36,944 bases of DNA from Chitinophagaceae bacterium (GTDB lineage Bacteria; Bacteroidota; Bacteroidia; Chitinophagales; Chitinophagaceae): positions 1 to 36,944 of the forward strand of contig CANJQU010000035.1 of the NCBI GenBank assembly GCA_947476485.1, written 5' to 3'. Made by a program: the position numbers and the translations under genes. Below are positions 16,360-24,077 of the stretch, piece after piece. Under the pieces are notes generated by a model. It was not told where the DNA came from. It made no database searches and worked only from the letters and a program-made list of their open reading frames with translations. The first letter of the stretch is position 1, and each line of letters starts with the position of its first letter.

Positions 16360-16956
16360 TCATCCGGGCAGAGGCGTGGTTGATATTTTCTCCTTTACCA
16401 TCGCAATATATTCGTCCTTCTTCGCCTTACGAAGTTGTTTCGCAGATGCCGTAAAGTAGTGGTGGTTCTCCAGGAAACGCACCTGAAGGCGGTTCCAGTC
16501 ATGCTCATTGTTGATAACGTCAAACATGCGCAGCTCCTGGTAAAGCCCTTCACCGATCTGGAAGAAGTCGTCACGGCCCAGGTAGTCCAGGTCACTGTCG
16601 CAGATAATTTCTTCGAGTAAGTTTTGCGGTGACTGTGGTATTTGCGTTGCCATGATCATTCCACAAATGCGGCTTATCTGTTCCTGGCTGTAACCATAAT
16701 CGGGTAGGTATTTTTTCACGATGTCGCATGAAACGATCTCGTGCTGGTATAGCTGCCACATAAAACCTGAATCGTGAAATAGAACAGCAGTAAGAAGTAA
16801 TGTGAGGTCTTCTCCTGTCACATTTTCCATTTTTGCTATTTTTTTCGCTGATCTGTAAACGTCCTTTATGTGCCGGGTACTATGATACGTAAGGCTGGCC
16901 GGCAGCTCATTTTTGAGCTTATCCAGTATGAATTTTTTTACACGGTTAAATTCCAT
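16360..16956 (-). CDS. HD-domain metal-dependent phosphohydrolase
   Basis: 198 residues. The HD signature is complete: His in LTYHSTRHIKDVY, the HD pair in VLFHDSGF near residue 78, a following His in YQHEIVSCDIV, and the terminal Asp in CDSDLDYLGRDDF. This is the predicted cytoplasmic fold of HD phosphohydrolases that act on nucleotides or related phosphoesters; the substrate is not deducible. No transmembrane helix or partner domain is present. The ATG at 16956 fits the N-terminus MEFNRVKKFIL. It lies downstream of the DksA-like gene, but a strong terminator at 17079-17108 separates them, so it is probably its own unit. Confidence 0.85.
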   Translation of the reverse strand: MEFNRVKKFILDKLKNELPASLTYHSTRHIKDVYRSAKKIAKMENVTGEDLTLLLTAVLFHDSGFMWQLYQHEIVSCDIVKKYLPDYGYSQEQISRICGMIMATQIPQSPQNLLEEIICDSDLDYLGRDDFFQIGEGLYQELRMFDVINNEHDWNRLQVRFLENHHYFTASAKQLRKAKKDEYIAMVKEKISTTPLPG

Positions 16957-17078
16957 AGCATCCAGGCTTATAATATATAAACAGCTACATTAATAGATTC
17001 TGAGTTCCCAATGTGGTTTCTGCACTTCTAACAAACATAAATGTAGTAAAAAAGATAATATCCCTATAATGCTGGAAC

Positions 17079-17108
17079 AAAAAATGCCCCGCTCTCGCAG
17101 GGCATTTT
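17079..17108 (-). terminator. Rho-independent terminator of the ileS/DksA-like operon
   Basis: On the minus strand, aaaatgccc pairs with gggcatttt around a 10-base loop, followed by TTTTTTG. It begins about 32 bases after the stop of the DksA-like gene at 17140, and is the clearest factor-independent terminator in the window. Confidence 0.85.
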
Positions 17109-17139
17109 CAAATATGCATATTTTCAAATCCCACATTAA

Positions 17140-18327
17140 TTAGTTCTGCTTAGTCGACAGCATCTTCTTGGCTTCTATGCTAAGGGTTGCATGTGGCACA
17201 GCACGCAGGCGGGCCTTGTCTATAAGCTTACCGGTGACACGGCAGATACCATACGTTTTGTTCTCGATACGAACTAGCGCCTTTTCGAGATGGCCCATGA
17301 ACTGGATCTGGCGGCTGGCAAGCTGTGCAAGTTGCTCGCGCTCCATTGCTCCGCTGCCGTCTTCCATATTCATGTAGCGGTTCTCTGTATCTTCAGTTCC
17401 GGCTTCGTCCTTACGGGTAATAAGGCCCTGCAGGTAGTTCAGTTCTTTACGGGCAGCTTCAATACGCTGCGTGATGATATCTCTGAATTCATTCAGGTCT
17501 TCATCGCTATAACGGTAGGCCGGGCCTTGTTGTTCCTTTGGCTCGTCAAGTATCGACCTGTATGTTTCCGGCTGGTAATTGATCATCGTGTTGCCATTCG
17601 CTGGCTTCGATTTGTTCTCCATCCGTCGATGTGCTATGATCACGTTAGGCTTTTTCTCCGTACTACGTGCTGCAGGTGTTGCAGTCGGGCGCGGAGTATT
17701 GGGTAATGCCTTTTGCGGTATCTGGCTCAGTGTCAGTGTTTTTTTCTTGCCATTAGCTGGGTTTTTACCCCCGCCGCTTGTAGGCTTTGCTGCTGGTTTT
17801 GCAGGCTGTGCTTTTTTAGCCACCGGTGCCGGAGCTGGTTTGGCAGGAGCCTTGGCCACTGGCTTGGCTGGTGCTTTCGCTACGGGCTTCGCTGGTGTTT
17901 TTGCCGCCGGTTTTGCAGGCGCCTTGGCTGCCGGTTTTGCAGCCGGTTTGGTTGCTACGGCTTTTTTAGCTGCCGGAGCTGCTTTCTTTGCCGGAGCTGC
18001 TTTCTTAGGGGCTTCCTTTTTCTTTACCGGGGTCGATTTCTTGGCTATCGGTGTAGGTTTTTTCTTATTCACAGTCTGTTTGTTATTGTTTTTGTCTGTT
18101 TTAACAATGGGTTTTCCTTTCACGGCCGGAGCAGCTTTTGCTGCCGGCTGACTTGGTTTTTTAGCAGGTGCTGCTTTTTTTGCAGCTGGCGGGGTCACTT
18201 TTGCGGCGGGTTTCGCTTTTGCATTCTTATCGGCCACGGCTTTAACAGCAGGCGCAGCTTTTTTTACTCCCGCTACGGGTTTCACGCTTTTAGAGGGCTT
18301 GGCCGCCTTGTTATTTTTAATAGCCAT
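17140..18327 (-). CDS. DksA/TraR-like regulator with histone-H1-like Ala/Lys/Pro tail, zinc cysteines lost
   Basis: 395 residues in two parts. Residues 1-~235 are low-complexity Ala, Lys and Pro repeats (AKPAAKAPAKPAAKTPAK-like), resembling the basic tails of histone H1-like and HU-like DNA-binding proteins. Residues ~265-395 form a DksA/TraR module: a coiled coil (YSDEDLNEFRDIITQRIEAA) and the finger region YGICRVTGKLIDKARLRAVPHATL. The canonical C4 zinc site is reduced to one Cys, a feature shared by many Bacteroidota members of this family. It probably binds RNA polymerase through its secondary channel, while the basic tail could bind nucleic acid; both are inference. It starts 6 bases after the ileS stop, so the two are co-transcribed. 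Confidence 0.88.
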   Translation of the reverse strand: MAIKNNKAAKPSKSVKPVAGVKKAAPAVKAVADKNAKAKPAAKVTPPAAKKAAPAKKPSQPAAKAAPAVKGKPIVKTDKNNNKQTVNKKKPTPIAKKSTPVKKKEAPKKAAPAKKAAPAAKKAVATKPAAKPAAKAPAKPAAKTPAKPVAKAPAKPVAKAPAKPAPAPVAKKAQPAKPAAKPTSGGGKNPANGKKKTLTLSQIPQKALPNTPRPTATPAARSTEKKPNVIIAHRRMENKSKPANGNTMINYQPETYRSILDEPKEQQGPAYRYSDEDLNEFRDIITQRIEAARKELNYLQGLITRKDEAGTEDTENRYMNMEDGSGAMEREQLAQLASRQIQFMGHLEKALVRIENKTYGICRVTGKLIDKARLRAVPHATLSIEAKKMLSTKQN

Positions 18328-18333
18328 GACTTT

Positions 18334-21300
18334 TTACGATGTTTTAGATATTAGAATATTGAGGTTTACTTCATTTACTTCAATCTCAGTTCCATTATCA
18401 ATTCCCGGCTCAATTTCTATCCTATCTGCTAAAATTTCCGCGCAAATATAGTCATTATGTTTAATTATCGCACCCTCTATTGTTTTATAGTCTTTTATAT
18501 AGACGATAATCCTATCTGTTAATTCCAAGCCACTGTCTTTTCTTAGTCGTTGGATCTTGTTCACAAGTTCGCGGGCATTGCCTTCTTCCTCTAGTTCTGC
18601 AGATACCGTAATATCCAGCGCAACCGTAAGGCTGTCTTTGTTGGCAACCGACCAGCCCGGTATATCATCTGCTATAATATCTACATCTTCTATTCTTACT
18701 TCCACAGGCTCATTATCTATTTGCAGCACAAATGTTTTTTGCTTTTCCAGCGCTGCAATATCCGGTTGGGTCATTTGTCCGATTGCCGCCGCAACACTTT
18801 TCATCTTTGCACCCATGCGCGCGCCCAGTGTTTTAAAGTTCGGCTTTATCTTCTTTTTAATAAAACCTTCGGTATCTGTAAGGTATTCAATAGATTTAAT
18901 ATTTACTTCACCTTTTATCAGGTCTTCGACAAGGCTTATCTGGTCCTTCATTCTGCTGTCCATTATAGGTATCAATACCTTGGATAACGGCTGGCGAACT
19001 TTAATATTCACTTTCTTTCTTATAGACAAAACCAATGACGATACATCTTGCGCCAGCCGCATTCGCTCTTCCAGATCGCGGTCTATACAGCTTTCATTAG
19101 ATGTCGGGAAGTCCGCTAAATGCACCGATTTCCATTCATTTCTGCCGGACACTGCATTCAGGTTAATATACAGCCAATCGGCAAAGAACGGAGCTATCGG
19201 AGCCATTAGCAGCGCCAGGGTCTCAAGGCATTCATATAGCGTTTGGTAAGCACATATCTTGTCGTGCTCATATTCGCCCTTCCAGAACCGGCGGCGGCAA
19301 AGGCGCACGTACCAGTTACTGAGTTGTTCATCAAGGAAGTATTCCATCGCCCTCCCTGCCTGTGTCGGCTCGTAGTCCTCAAGATAGGCGGTTACATCCT
19401 TTACAAGTGTGTTCAATGAGGAAAGTATCCACCGGTCTATCTCGGGGCGCTCATGAACGGATATGTATTTTTCATCAAATGTAAAGCTGTCAACATTTGC
19501 ATACAATGCAAAGAACTGGTAGGTGTTGTAAAGCGTTCCAAAATACTTTCGTTGAACTTCTTTAATTCCTTCAAGATCAAAACGTAAGCTATCCCATGGA
19601 GATGCGTTCGTGATCAGGTACCAGCGGGTGGCGTCAGCACTGTATTTTTCTATCGTATCGAAAGGGTCTATTACATTTCCCAGTCGTTTGCTCATTTTAT
19701 TCCCGTTCTTATCCAGTACCAGGCCGTTGCTCACAACCGTCTTATAAGCCACGCTGTCAAAAAGCATCACGCCCAGTGCATGAAGGGTGTAAAACCATCC
19801 CCTCGTCTGATCCACTCCCTCGGCAATAAAGTCTGCAGGGAAATTCTTCTTAAGGTCCTTAAGCGGGTGTTTCTCAAAGGGATAGTGAAGCTGTGCATAC
19901 GGCATCGCGCCGCTGTCAAACCACACATCTATCAGGTCCGGCTCGCGGCGCATGGGCTGCCCGCTATCCGAAACAAGTATGATCTGGTCAACAAATGGCT
20001 TGTGCAGGTCCAGGTCTTCTTTGCGGGTAGGCTTGAAGGTCAGTGTTCCCGTTACATCATGATATGGGTTTTCACCGCGCTCTTCTTCCAGAAGCTGGTT
20101 TAGTCCTAGTACTTTATTTGCCTTTTGTGCTTCCTGAATTAATTCTTCAATACTGCCTATGCACTTCATTGATCCATCGTCACTTACCCATACAGGTAGT
20201 GGCGTTCCCCAGAAACGGCTGCGGCTCAGGTTCCAGTCCACCATGTTCTCCAGCCAGTTGCCAAAACGCCCCTCGCCGGTAGCCTTGGGCTTCCAGTTTA
20301 TGGTCTTGTTCAGTTCCACCATGCGGTCCTTTACCGCAGTAGTGCGTATGAACCAGGCATCCAGCGGATAATAGATAATAGGCTTATCCGTGCGCCAACA
20401 ATGGGGATAGGTATGCTCGTATTTTTCAACTTTAAATGCATGGCCGCTGAGCTTGAGTTTCACAGCTATATCTACGTCCACATCTTTATAGTCGGGATCA
20501 TTCTTGTAGTTCTTCACATACCTGCCACTGAACTCGCCCGTATAGTCGTTGAATTTACCTTCCTTATCCACCATGATCAGGATGCCGATATCGTTCTTCT
20601 TGCCCACACGGTAGTCATCAGCGCCAAAGGCAGGTGCAGTATGCACGATGCCGGTTCCATCCTCGGTCGTTACGAAATCGCCCAATATCACCCGCCACGG
20701 ATCTCCACCCGCTATCTCGCGGGTGTTTCCATCACAGTGCAGCAGTTGGTCATACCTCAGGCCTTCCATTTTGCGGCCTTTGAACTCGGTGATGACTTTC
20801 CATGGAATGATCTTGCTGTCACTCGTATATATCGTAAAATCAGCTTCCTGCCCTTCTGGTTTAAAGTGTTTGTTTAATAGCGCTTTGGCCAGTATTACGT
20901 TACACGGTCTGTGCGTATATGGATTGAATGTCTGCACCAGCACATAATCTATGTTTGGTCCCACGGTGAGCCCGCAGTTGCTTGGCAGCGTCCATGGGGT
21001 AGTCGTCCACGCCATAAAGAACACCGCGCCTGCGCGTTCGGCTTCTACTGTTCCGCCGCCCAATGGCATATTTACAAAAGGGATCCAGGCATCACGTGCA
21101 ATACGTTGAAGATCAAACTGTAATGGGTTTAGATATTCAATGTCGCCATCCCGCTCAGATTCGGCAGGTATCAGCGAGAACATAGCCACTACAGTAGTGT
21201 CCTTTACATCCTTATAGGTGCCCGGCTGGTTCAGTTCATGACTGCTGAGACCGGTACCGGCTGCAGGTGAGTAGGGTTGTATGCTTACGCTTTTATAAAG

Positions 21301-21816
21301 GAGGTCTTTATTATAAAGTTCCTTCAGCGCCCACCACAATGTTTCAATATATTCATTGTCAAAGGTCACATATGGATTGGTCATATCCACCCAGTAACCC
21401 ATTTTTTCTGTAATATCTTCCCACTTATCCTTATACCGCATCACTACCTCGCGGCACTTCTTATTATAATCTTCTACACTTATCTTTTTACCAATATCCT
21501 CCTTGGTGATGCCCAGTTCCTTCTCTACAAACAGCTCTATAGGCAGGCCATGCGTATCCCAGCCGGCCTTGCGGTTCACCTGGTAACCCTGCATGGTTTT
21601 GTAGCGGCACACCAGGTCTTTCAGTGTGCGACTAATGACGTGGTGAATGCCCGGCATCCCATTCGCACTCGGCGGTCCTTCATAAAATACAAAATGCTCC
21701 GCACCATCGCGAAGCCTTACGCTTTCTCCAAACGTTTGTTCTGCCTTCCACTTAGCCAGGTATTCCTGCTCTATGGACGGCATATTAAGACCCTTATATT
21801 CGTTGTACTTAGCCAT
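18334..21816 (-). CDS. ileS: Isoleucine-tRNA ligase, long (eukaryote-like) type
   Basis: 1160 residues from the ATG at 21816 (MAKYNEYKGLNM); the longer frame would need a TTG at 21867. The class I signature is seen as PPSANGMPGIHHV near residues 48-60 and KMSKRLGNVIDP near residue 707. Between them is the editing domain (GTGIVHTAPAFGADDY). The anticodon-binding domain follows, with a long C-terminal extension. Length and the GIHHV form of the HIGH motif place it in the type II IleRS group, whose members are commonly less sensitive to mupirocin. It charges tRNA-Ile and edits valine. A TACCTTTG box lies 118 bases upstream. It heads an operon with the DksA-like gene, an arrangement seen in other Bacteroidota, where lspA often follows; no lspA is seen here. 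Confidence 0.97.
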   Translation of the reverse strand: MAKYNEYKGLNMPSIEQEYLAKWKAEQTFGESVRLRDGAEHFVFYEGPPSANGMPGIHHVISRTLKDLVCRYKTMQGYQVNRKAGWDTHGLPIELFVEKELGITKEDIGKKISVEDYNKKCREVVMRYKDKWEDITEKMGYWVDMTNPYVTFDNEYIETLWWALKELYNKDLLYKSVSIQPYSPAAGTGLSSHELNQPGTYKDVKDTTVVAMFSLIPAESERDGDIEYLNPLQFDLQRIARDAWIPFVNMPLGGGTVEAERAGAVFFMAWTTTPWTLPSNCGLTVGPNIDYVLVQTFNPYTHRPCNVILAKALLNKHFKPEGQEADFTIYTSDSKIIPWKVITEFKGRKMEGLRYDQLLHCDGNTREIAGGDPWRVILGDFVTTEDGTGIVHTAPAFGADDYRVGKKNDIGILIMVDKEGKFNDYTGEFSGRYVKNYKNDPDYKDVDVDIAVKLKLSGHAFKVEKYEHTYPHCWRTDKPIIYYPLDAWFIRTTAVKDRMVELNKTINWKPKATGEGRFGNWLENMVDWNLSRSRFWGTPLPVWVSDDGSMKCIGSIEELIQEAQKANKVLGLNQLLEEERGENPYHDVTGTLTFKPTRKEDLDLHKPFVDQIILVSDSGQPMRREPDLIDVWFDSGAMPYAQLHYPFEKHPLKDLKKNFPADFIAEGVDQTRGWFYTLHALGVMLFDSVAYKTVVSNGLVLDKNGNKMSKRLGNVIDPFDTIEKYSADATRWYLITNASPWDSLRFDLEGIKEVQRKYFGTLYNTYQFFALYANVDSFTFDEKYISVHERPEIDRWILSSLNTLVKDVTAYLEDYEPTQAGRAMEYFLDEQLSNWYVRLCRRRFWKGEYEHDKICAYQTLYECLETLALLMAPIAPFFADWLYINLNAVSGRNEWKSVHLADFPTSNESCIDRDLEERMRLAQDVSSLVLSIRKKVNIKVRQPLSKVLIPIMDSRMKDQISLVEDLIKGEVNIKSIEYLTDTEGFIKKKIKPNFKTLGARMGAKMKSVAAAIGQMTQPDIAALEKQKTFVLQIDNEPVEVRIEDVDIIADDIPGWSVANKDSLTVALDITVSAELEEEGNARELVNKIQRLRKDSGLELTDRIIVYIKDYKTIEGAIIKHNDYICAEILADRIEIEPGIDNGTEIEVNEVNLNILISKTS

Positions 21817-21901
21817 TGGTTGTTCCAAAATTCTTAGTGAGCGAAGCCAAACTACATAAGTCTGCAAGGGCAGAAATTAGCATTCTGGCATAAAAATGGT
21901 T

Positions 21902-21941
21902 GCCGCCCGAGCGTCCTTTTTTGTACGGGCGGGCAAAGGTA
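21902..21941 (-). promoter_or_regulatory. ileS promoter -7 box and leader hairpin
   Basis: Minus-strand TACCTTTG (21941-21934) matches the -7 consensus exactly. It would give a leader of about 110 bases. A 7-bp GC-rich inverted repeat (ccgcccg at 21903-21909 with cgggcgg at 21926-21932) lies at the start of that leader. I see no T-box signature in it. Confidence 0.5.
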
Positions 21942-22061
21942 TGGAGATTATTTGGGATTGTTATGGAGGCGGATTTTCCGGCTGTATTTCAAATCTTCGC
22001 ATATGGATATCGGTTGTATTTTCATAAAAATTAAAAACGGGTATTTTGGTTGCAAATTTTA

Positions 22062-22069
22062 TACATTTG
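22062..22069 (+). promoter_or_regulatory. -7 box for the small secreted protein gene
   Basis: TACATTTG is a perfect TAnnTTTG match, 29 bases before the ATG at 22099. TTTTG at 22044-22048 is too close to be a standard -33 element. Confidence 0.5.
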
Positions 22070-22098
22070 ATCCATCATTAACCAATAAAATAAAATTC

Positions 22099-22380
22099 AT
22101 GAAAAAGATCCTACTCTCGGCAGCGTTCACAGTGTTCGCTTTAAATGCATTTAGTGCCATAACGATCCAGTACTACAACAAGGATTCGAAAAACCATAAA
22201 ATGGACGTCAAAATTGATGGGTCTGTTAAACAAGTAGAATTTGATGCTTCGAAGACATCGTCAGTGACGATACAGGGTGGAGCTAAGACTTGCGTCATTG
22301 CCACAAGTTGCGGCAAAGTAGAGGTAAAGGATGGAGCCAAAATTGAGATCAAAGACGGCTGCATTAAAATTACAAACTAG
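22099..22380 (+). CDS. Small secreted hypothetical protein
   Basis: 93 residues starting MKKILLSAAFTVFALNAFSA, a clear signal peptide with cleavage after about residue 19; the longer upstream frame is not needed. The mature ~74 residues are rich in Lys, Val and Thr with alternating hydrophobic residues, suggesting a small beta-sandwich. Two cysteines (CVIATSC) and a third near the C-terminus (DGCIKI) could form a disulfide. I do not recognise the family. It would be periplasmic or exported. A good -7 box lies just upstream and a 12-bp hairpin (22410-22440) follows the stop, so it looks like a monocistronic unit. Confidence 0.7.
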   Translation: MKKILLSAAFTVFALNAFSAITIQYYNKDSKNHKMDVKIDGSVKQVEFDASKTSSVTIQGGAKTCVIATSCGKVEVKDGAKIEIKDGCIKITN

Positions 22381-22409
22381 AAAAATGAAACGATTTATTG
22401 GCTATTTGT

Positions 22410-22440
22410 GTTTGATCCACGAATGTTGCGTGGGTTAAAC
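22410..22440 (+). terminator. Hairpin downstream of the small secreted protein gene
   Basis: gtttgatccacg pairs with cgtgggttaaac over 12 bp (two G-T pairs) around a 7-base loop, 29 bases after the stop. No T-run follows, so termination is inferred from position and stem strength. Confidence 0.45.
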
Positions 22441-22555
22441 GCAAATGCAGATTCTTCTCAGCCGTGCCGCTTTCATTCCTCCGCAAAATATCCCGTCTCA
22501 ACTATTATATTTTGGTTTTTATTCGCCAGGTTTAGTAAGCTTTTGGTTGTGTTCT

Positions 22556-23143
22556 ATGTGCAGGATTTTTGTCGGACAAATACTTATATACACTCTTTTC
22601 GGTCTCTCATCTTCTGCTGCCGGACAAGACACCTTTTCCGTGTACTTTCCCTTGAATGCCGCTCAGCTTGATAGTAAGATAAGCGCACATCTAGATAGTT
22701 TGGTTTTCAGGAACTTATTGAGACACGGGCAAAAACTAACGATTCTCGGCTTTGCAGACTACCTTGGTGGCAACAGATACAATGATTCTTTATCGTTACT
22801 GAGAGCGAAAGGCATACGGGAGCATCTGGTTGCATCAGGCTTTACTGACGCTGACATAATAGTCTGTATTGGTAAGGGGAAAATTGAACGGCCTCATTCC
22901 GATAATCATGGCTATTCTGCGGATCGAAAAGTACAGATAATTGCAGATCGGAGGTTCCCGGTTGAATCTCAGCCTCGTCAACGAATTCGGGATATTTCTC
23001 AATTGTGCTTGGAGGAGCTTGAAGTGGATGATGTAATACCCATGGATCACCTTGTCTATGGCGGCGGGTATCGCTTTTACTTAATTCAAGCAGCGACAAT
23101 ATTCACGTCTTCAGGGATCTCAATGATGTCCCGCATAACCTAA
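22556..23143 (+). CDS. OmpA-like domain protein, 3' end probably frameshifted
   Basis: 195 residues from the ATG at 22556, which begins a signal peptide (MCRIFVGQILIYTLFGLSSSAAGQ); an upstream ATG at 22445 would place it internally. Residues ~60-145 match the OmpA C-terminal, peptidoglycan-binding fold: LTILGFADYLGG, NDSLSLLRAKGIREHLVASG and YSADRKVQII. A segment beginning DISQL...VDDVIPMDHLVYGGGYRF then resembles the start of a second OmpA module as found in Bacteroidota, but the frame ends shortly after. Reading one base over from the T-run at 23075-23078 continues with LLNSSSDNIHVFRDLNDV, which fits the expected pattern better. The gene overlaps the stop of higA by four bases. It is a truncated or decaying copy, or a single-base error. 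Confidence 0.7.
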   Translation: MCRIFVGQILIYTLFGLSSSAAGQDTFSVYFPLNAAQLDSKISAHLDSLVFRNLLRHGQKLTILGFADYLGGNRYNDSLSLLRAKGIREHLVASGFTDADIIVCIGKGKIERPHSDNHGYSADRKVQIIADRRFPVESQPRQRIRDISQLCLEELEVDDVIPMDHLVYGGGYRFYLIQAATIFTSSGISMMSRIT

Positions 23144-23496
23144 TATTCCTTCACCAGCGACTGTAGTGGGATATGCAGGGTATCATGCAGCTTTCGCACC
23201 ATCGCCAGGTTTAATTTTCGGTTTTTTTTAAAAATATCGGTTACCCTGCTTTTAAAACCTAAGATCGCGGCAAGATCCTTATTGGTGAGCCCTTGCTGTT
23301 CCATGCGGTATTTTATCGCCTCAATAGGGTCTGGAGCTTCAATTACATAATGCCGTTCTTCATAGTCCTTTATCAGCATAGCAAGCACGTCCGCCTCATC
23401 ACTTTCCTTTGTGCCTGCCTTGGCCTGAAAAATATGTTCGAATCTTTCCAGTGCAGCTTCATGGTCTTTTTTAGACTTTATTTTTTTCAGTTGCAT
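23140..23496 (-). CDS. higA: HigA-family antitoxin, XRE helix-turn-helix
   Basis: 118 residues. The N-terminal half is helical and charged. The C-terminal half has an XRE/Cro helix-turn-helix: AIKYRMEQQGLTNKDLAAIL, then GFKSRVTDIFKKNRKL and the LNLAMVRKLHDTL helix. This is the layout of HigA antitoxins that neutralise the partner toxin and repress their own operon. It lies 14 bases downstream of higB on the same strand, and the toxin-first order is characteristic of higBA. The 29-bp palindrome upstream of higB is the likely binding site. The toxin-neutralising role is inferred from family and arrangement. Confidence 0.88.
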   Translation of the reverse strand: MQLKKIKSKKDHEAALERFEHIFQAKAGTKESDEADVLAMLIKDYEERHYVIEAPDPIEAIKYRMEQQGLTNKDLAAILGFKSRVTDIFKKNRKLNLAMVRKLHDTLHIPLQSLVKEY

Positions 23497-23510
23497 GCTA
23501 ATAAGTTTAG

Positions 23511-23828
23511 TTACTGTTTTCTCGGTTTGAATTGATTGACGGTTTCAGCCGCCACAGCATCGTATTCCGGGTGTGTACCAATGAATTTAATGAATACCCA
23601 CCCCTTTTGATAATTTATTTCCGCTATAAGTCTGTAATCATTCTCATCGATCTTAAAAATAACCCTGTTGTTCTTTATCGCTCTCGCCGTATTATAATCC
23701 CTTGTCACATCACTTGGTTTTCTCCATTGCTGTGTCAATACATCATGATACCATTTATGCAGAGTCTGTTTGCAGTCTGGGTGTTTATTATAAAAAGCGG
23801 TAAGTGAACTCAGGTTGTAAACATTCAT
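23511..23828 (-). CDS. higB: HigB-type mRNA interferase toxin
   Basis: 105 residues with the RelE-superfamily HigB pattern: the helical N-terminus KHPDCKQTLHKWYHDVL, then strand segments NNRVIFKIDENDYRLIAEINYQKGWVFIKFIGTHPEYD. HigB toxins are ribosome-dependent or free mRNA endonucleases that block translation when their antitoxin is lost. The ATG at 23828 is used because it follows an A/T-rich leader and the palindromic operator. It is the first gene of the pair with higA, in an A/T-rich patch next to a damaged OmpA-like gene, which suggests acquired DNA. Confidence 0.88.
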   Translation of the reverse strand: MNVYNLSSLTAFYNKHPDCKQTLHKWYHDVLTQQWRKPSDVTRDYNTARAIKNNRVIFKIDENDYRLIAEINYQKGWVFIKFIGTHPEYDAVAAETVNQFKPRKQ

Positions 23829-23852
23829 TCAATTTCCTTTTTATAAAAATAC

Positions 23853-23881
23853 AAAATAGTAACCAAATTGGTTACTATTTT
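23853..23881 (-). promoter_or_regulatory. Palindromic operator upstream of higBA
   Basis: A perfect 12-bp inverted repeat (aaaatagtaacc with ggttactatttt) around a 5-base aaatt centre, so all 29 bases are symmetric. It ends 24 bases before the higB start and overlaps a TTTG-containing promoter-like stretch. That is where a HigA or HigBA complex would bind for autorepression. The symmetry is seen; the binding is inferred. Confidence 0.75.
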
Positions 23882-24077
23882 ACAGAATTACAAATTAGAT
23901 ATTTTAGCTCTATGTCCGATCCGTTTTCCCGATTAAGCGATAGCGCAAAATATTGAAAGTAATATACAACTGATCAGTATATCTTAATTGTTCTTATGTT
24001 CAGACAGTCCCTTAGCTTCTCCTGCCAGGCAGCAACCTCCGTTTTTTTTGGTACATTTATTGTGGGTAAACTAATAT

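Noticed and set aside
17820-18020. Regularly repeated DNA in the DksA-like gene, at first sight like a repeat array
   Set aside because: The repeats are degenerate codons for AKPAAK-type peptides inside a confirmed frame, with no spacers of constant length. Not CRISPR; no array or cas gene is present in the window.
17579-18354. Long plus-strand reading frames opposite the DksA-like gene, rich in Cys, Phe, Gly and Ala
   Set aside because: They are mirror images of the Ala/Lys/Pro repeats on the minus strand, whose codons leave the complementary frames open. No start context or independent motif supports them.
21830-21940. T-box or riboswitch upstream of ileS
   Set aside because: No T-box core, specifier loop or antiterminator is visible, and T-boxes are not typical of Bacteroidota. 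Only a simple hairpin was seen.
22408-22671. Plus-strand frame overlapping the start of the OmpA-like gene in another register
   Set aside because: No motif or signal, and it lies in the leader and the signal-peptide region of the real gene.
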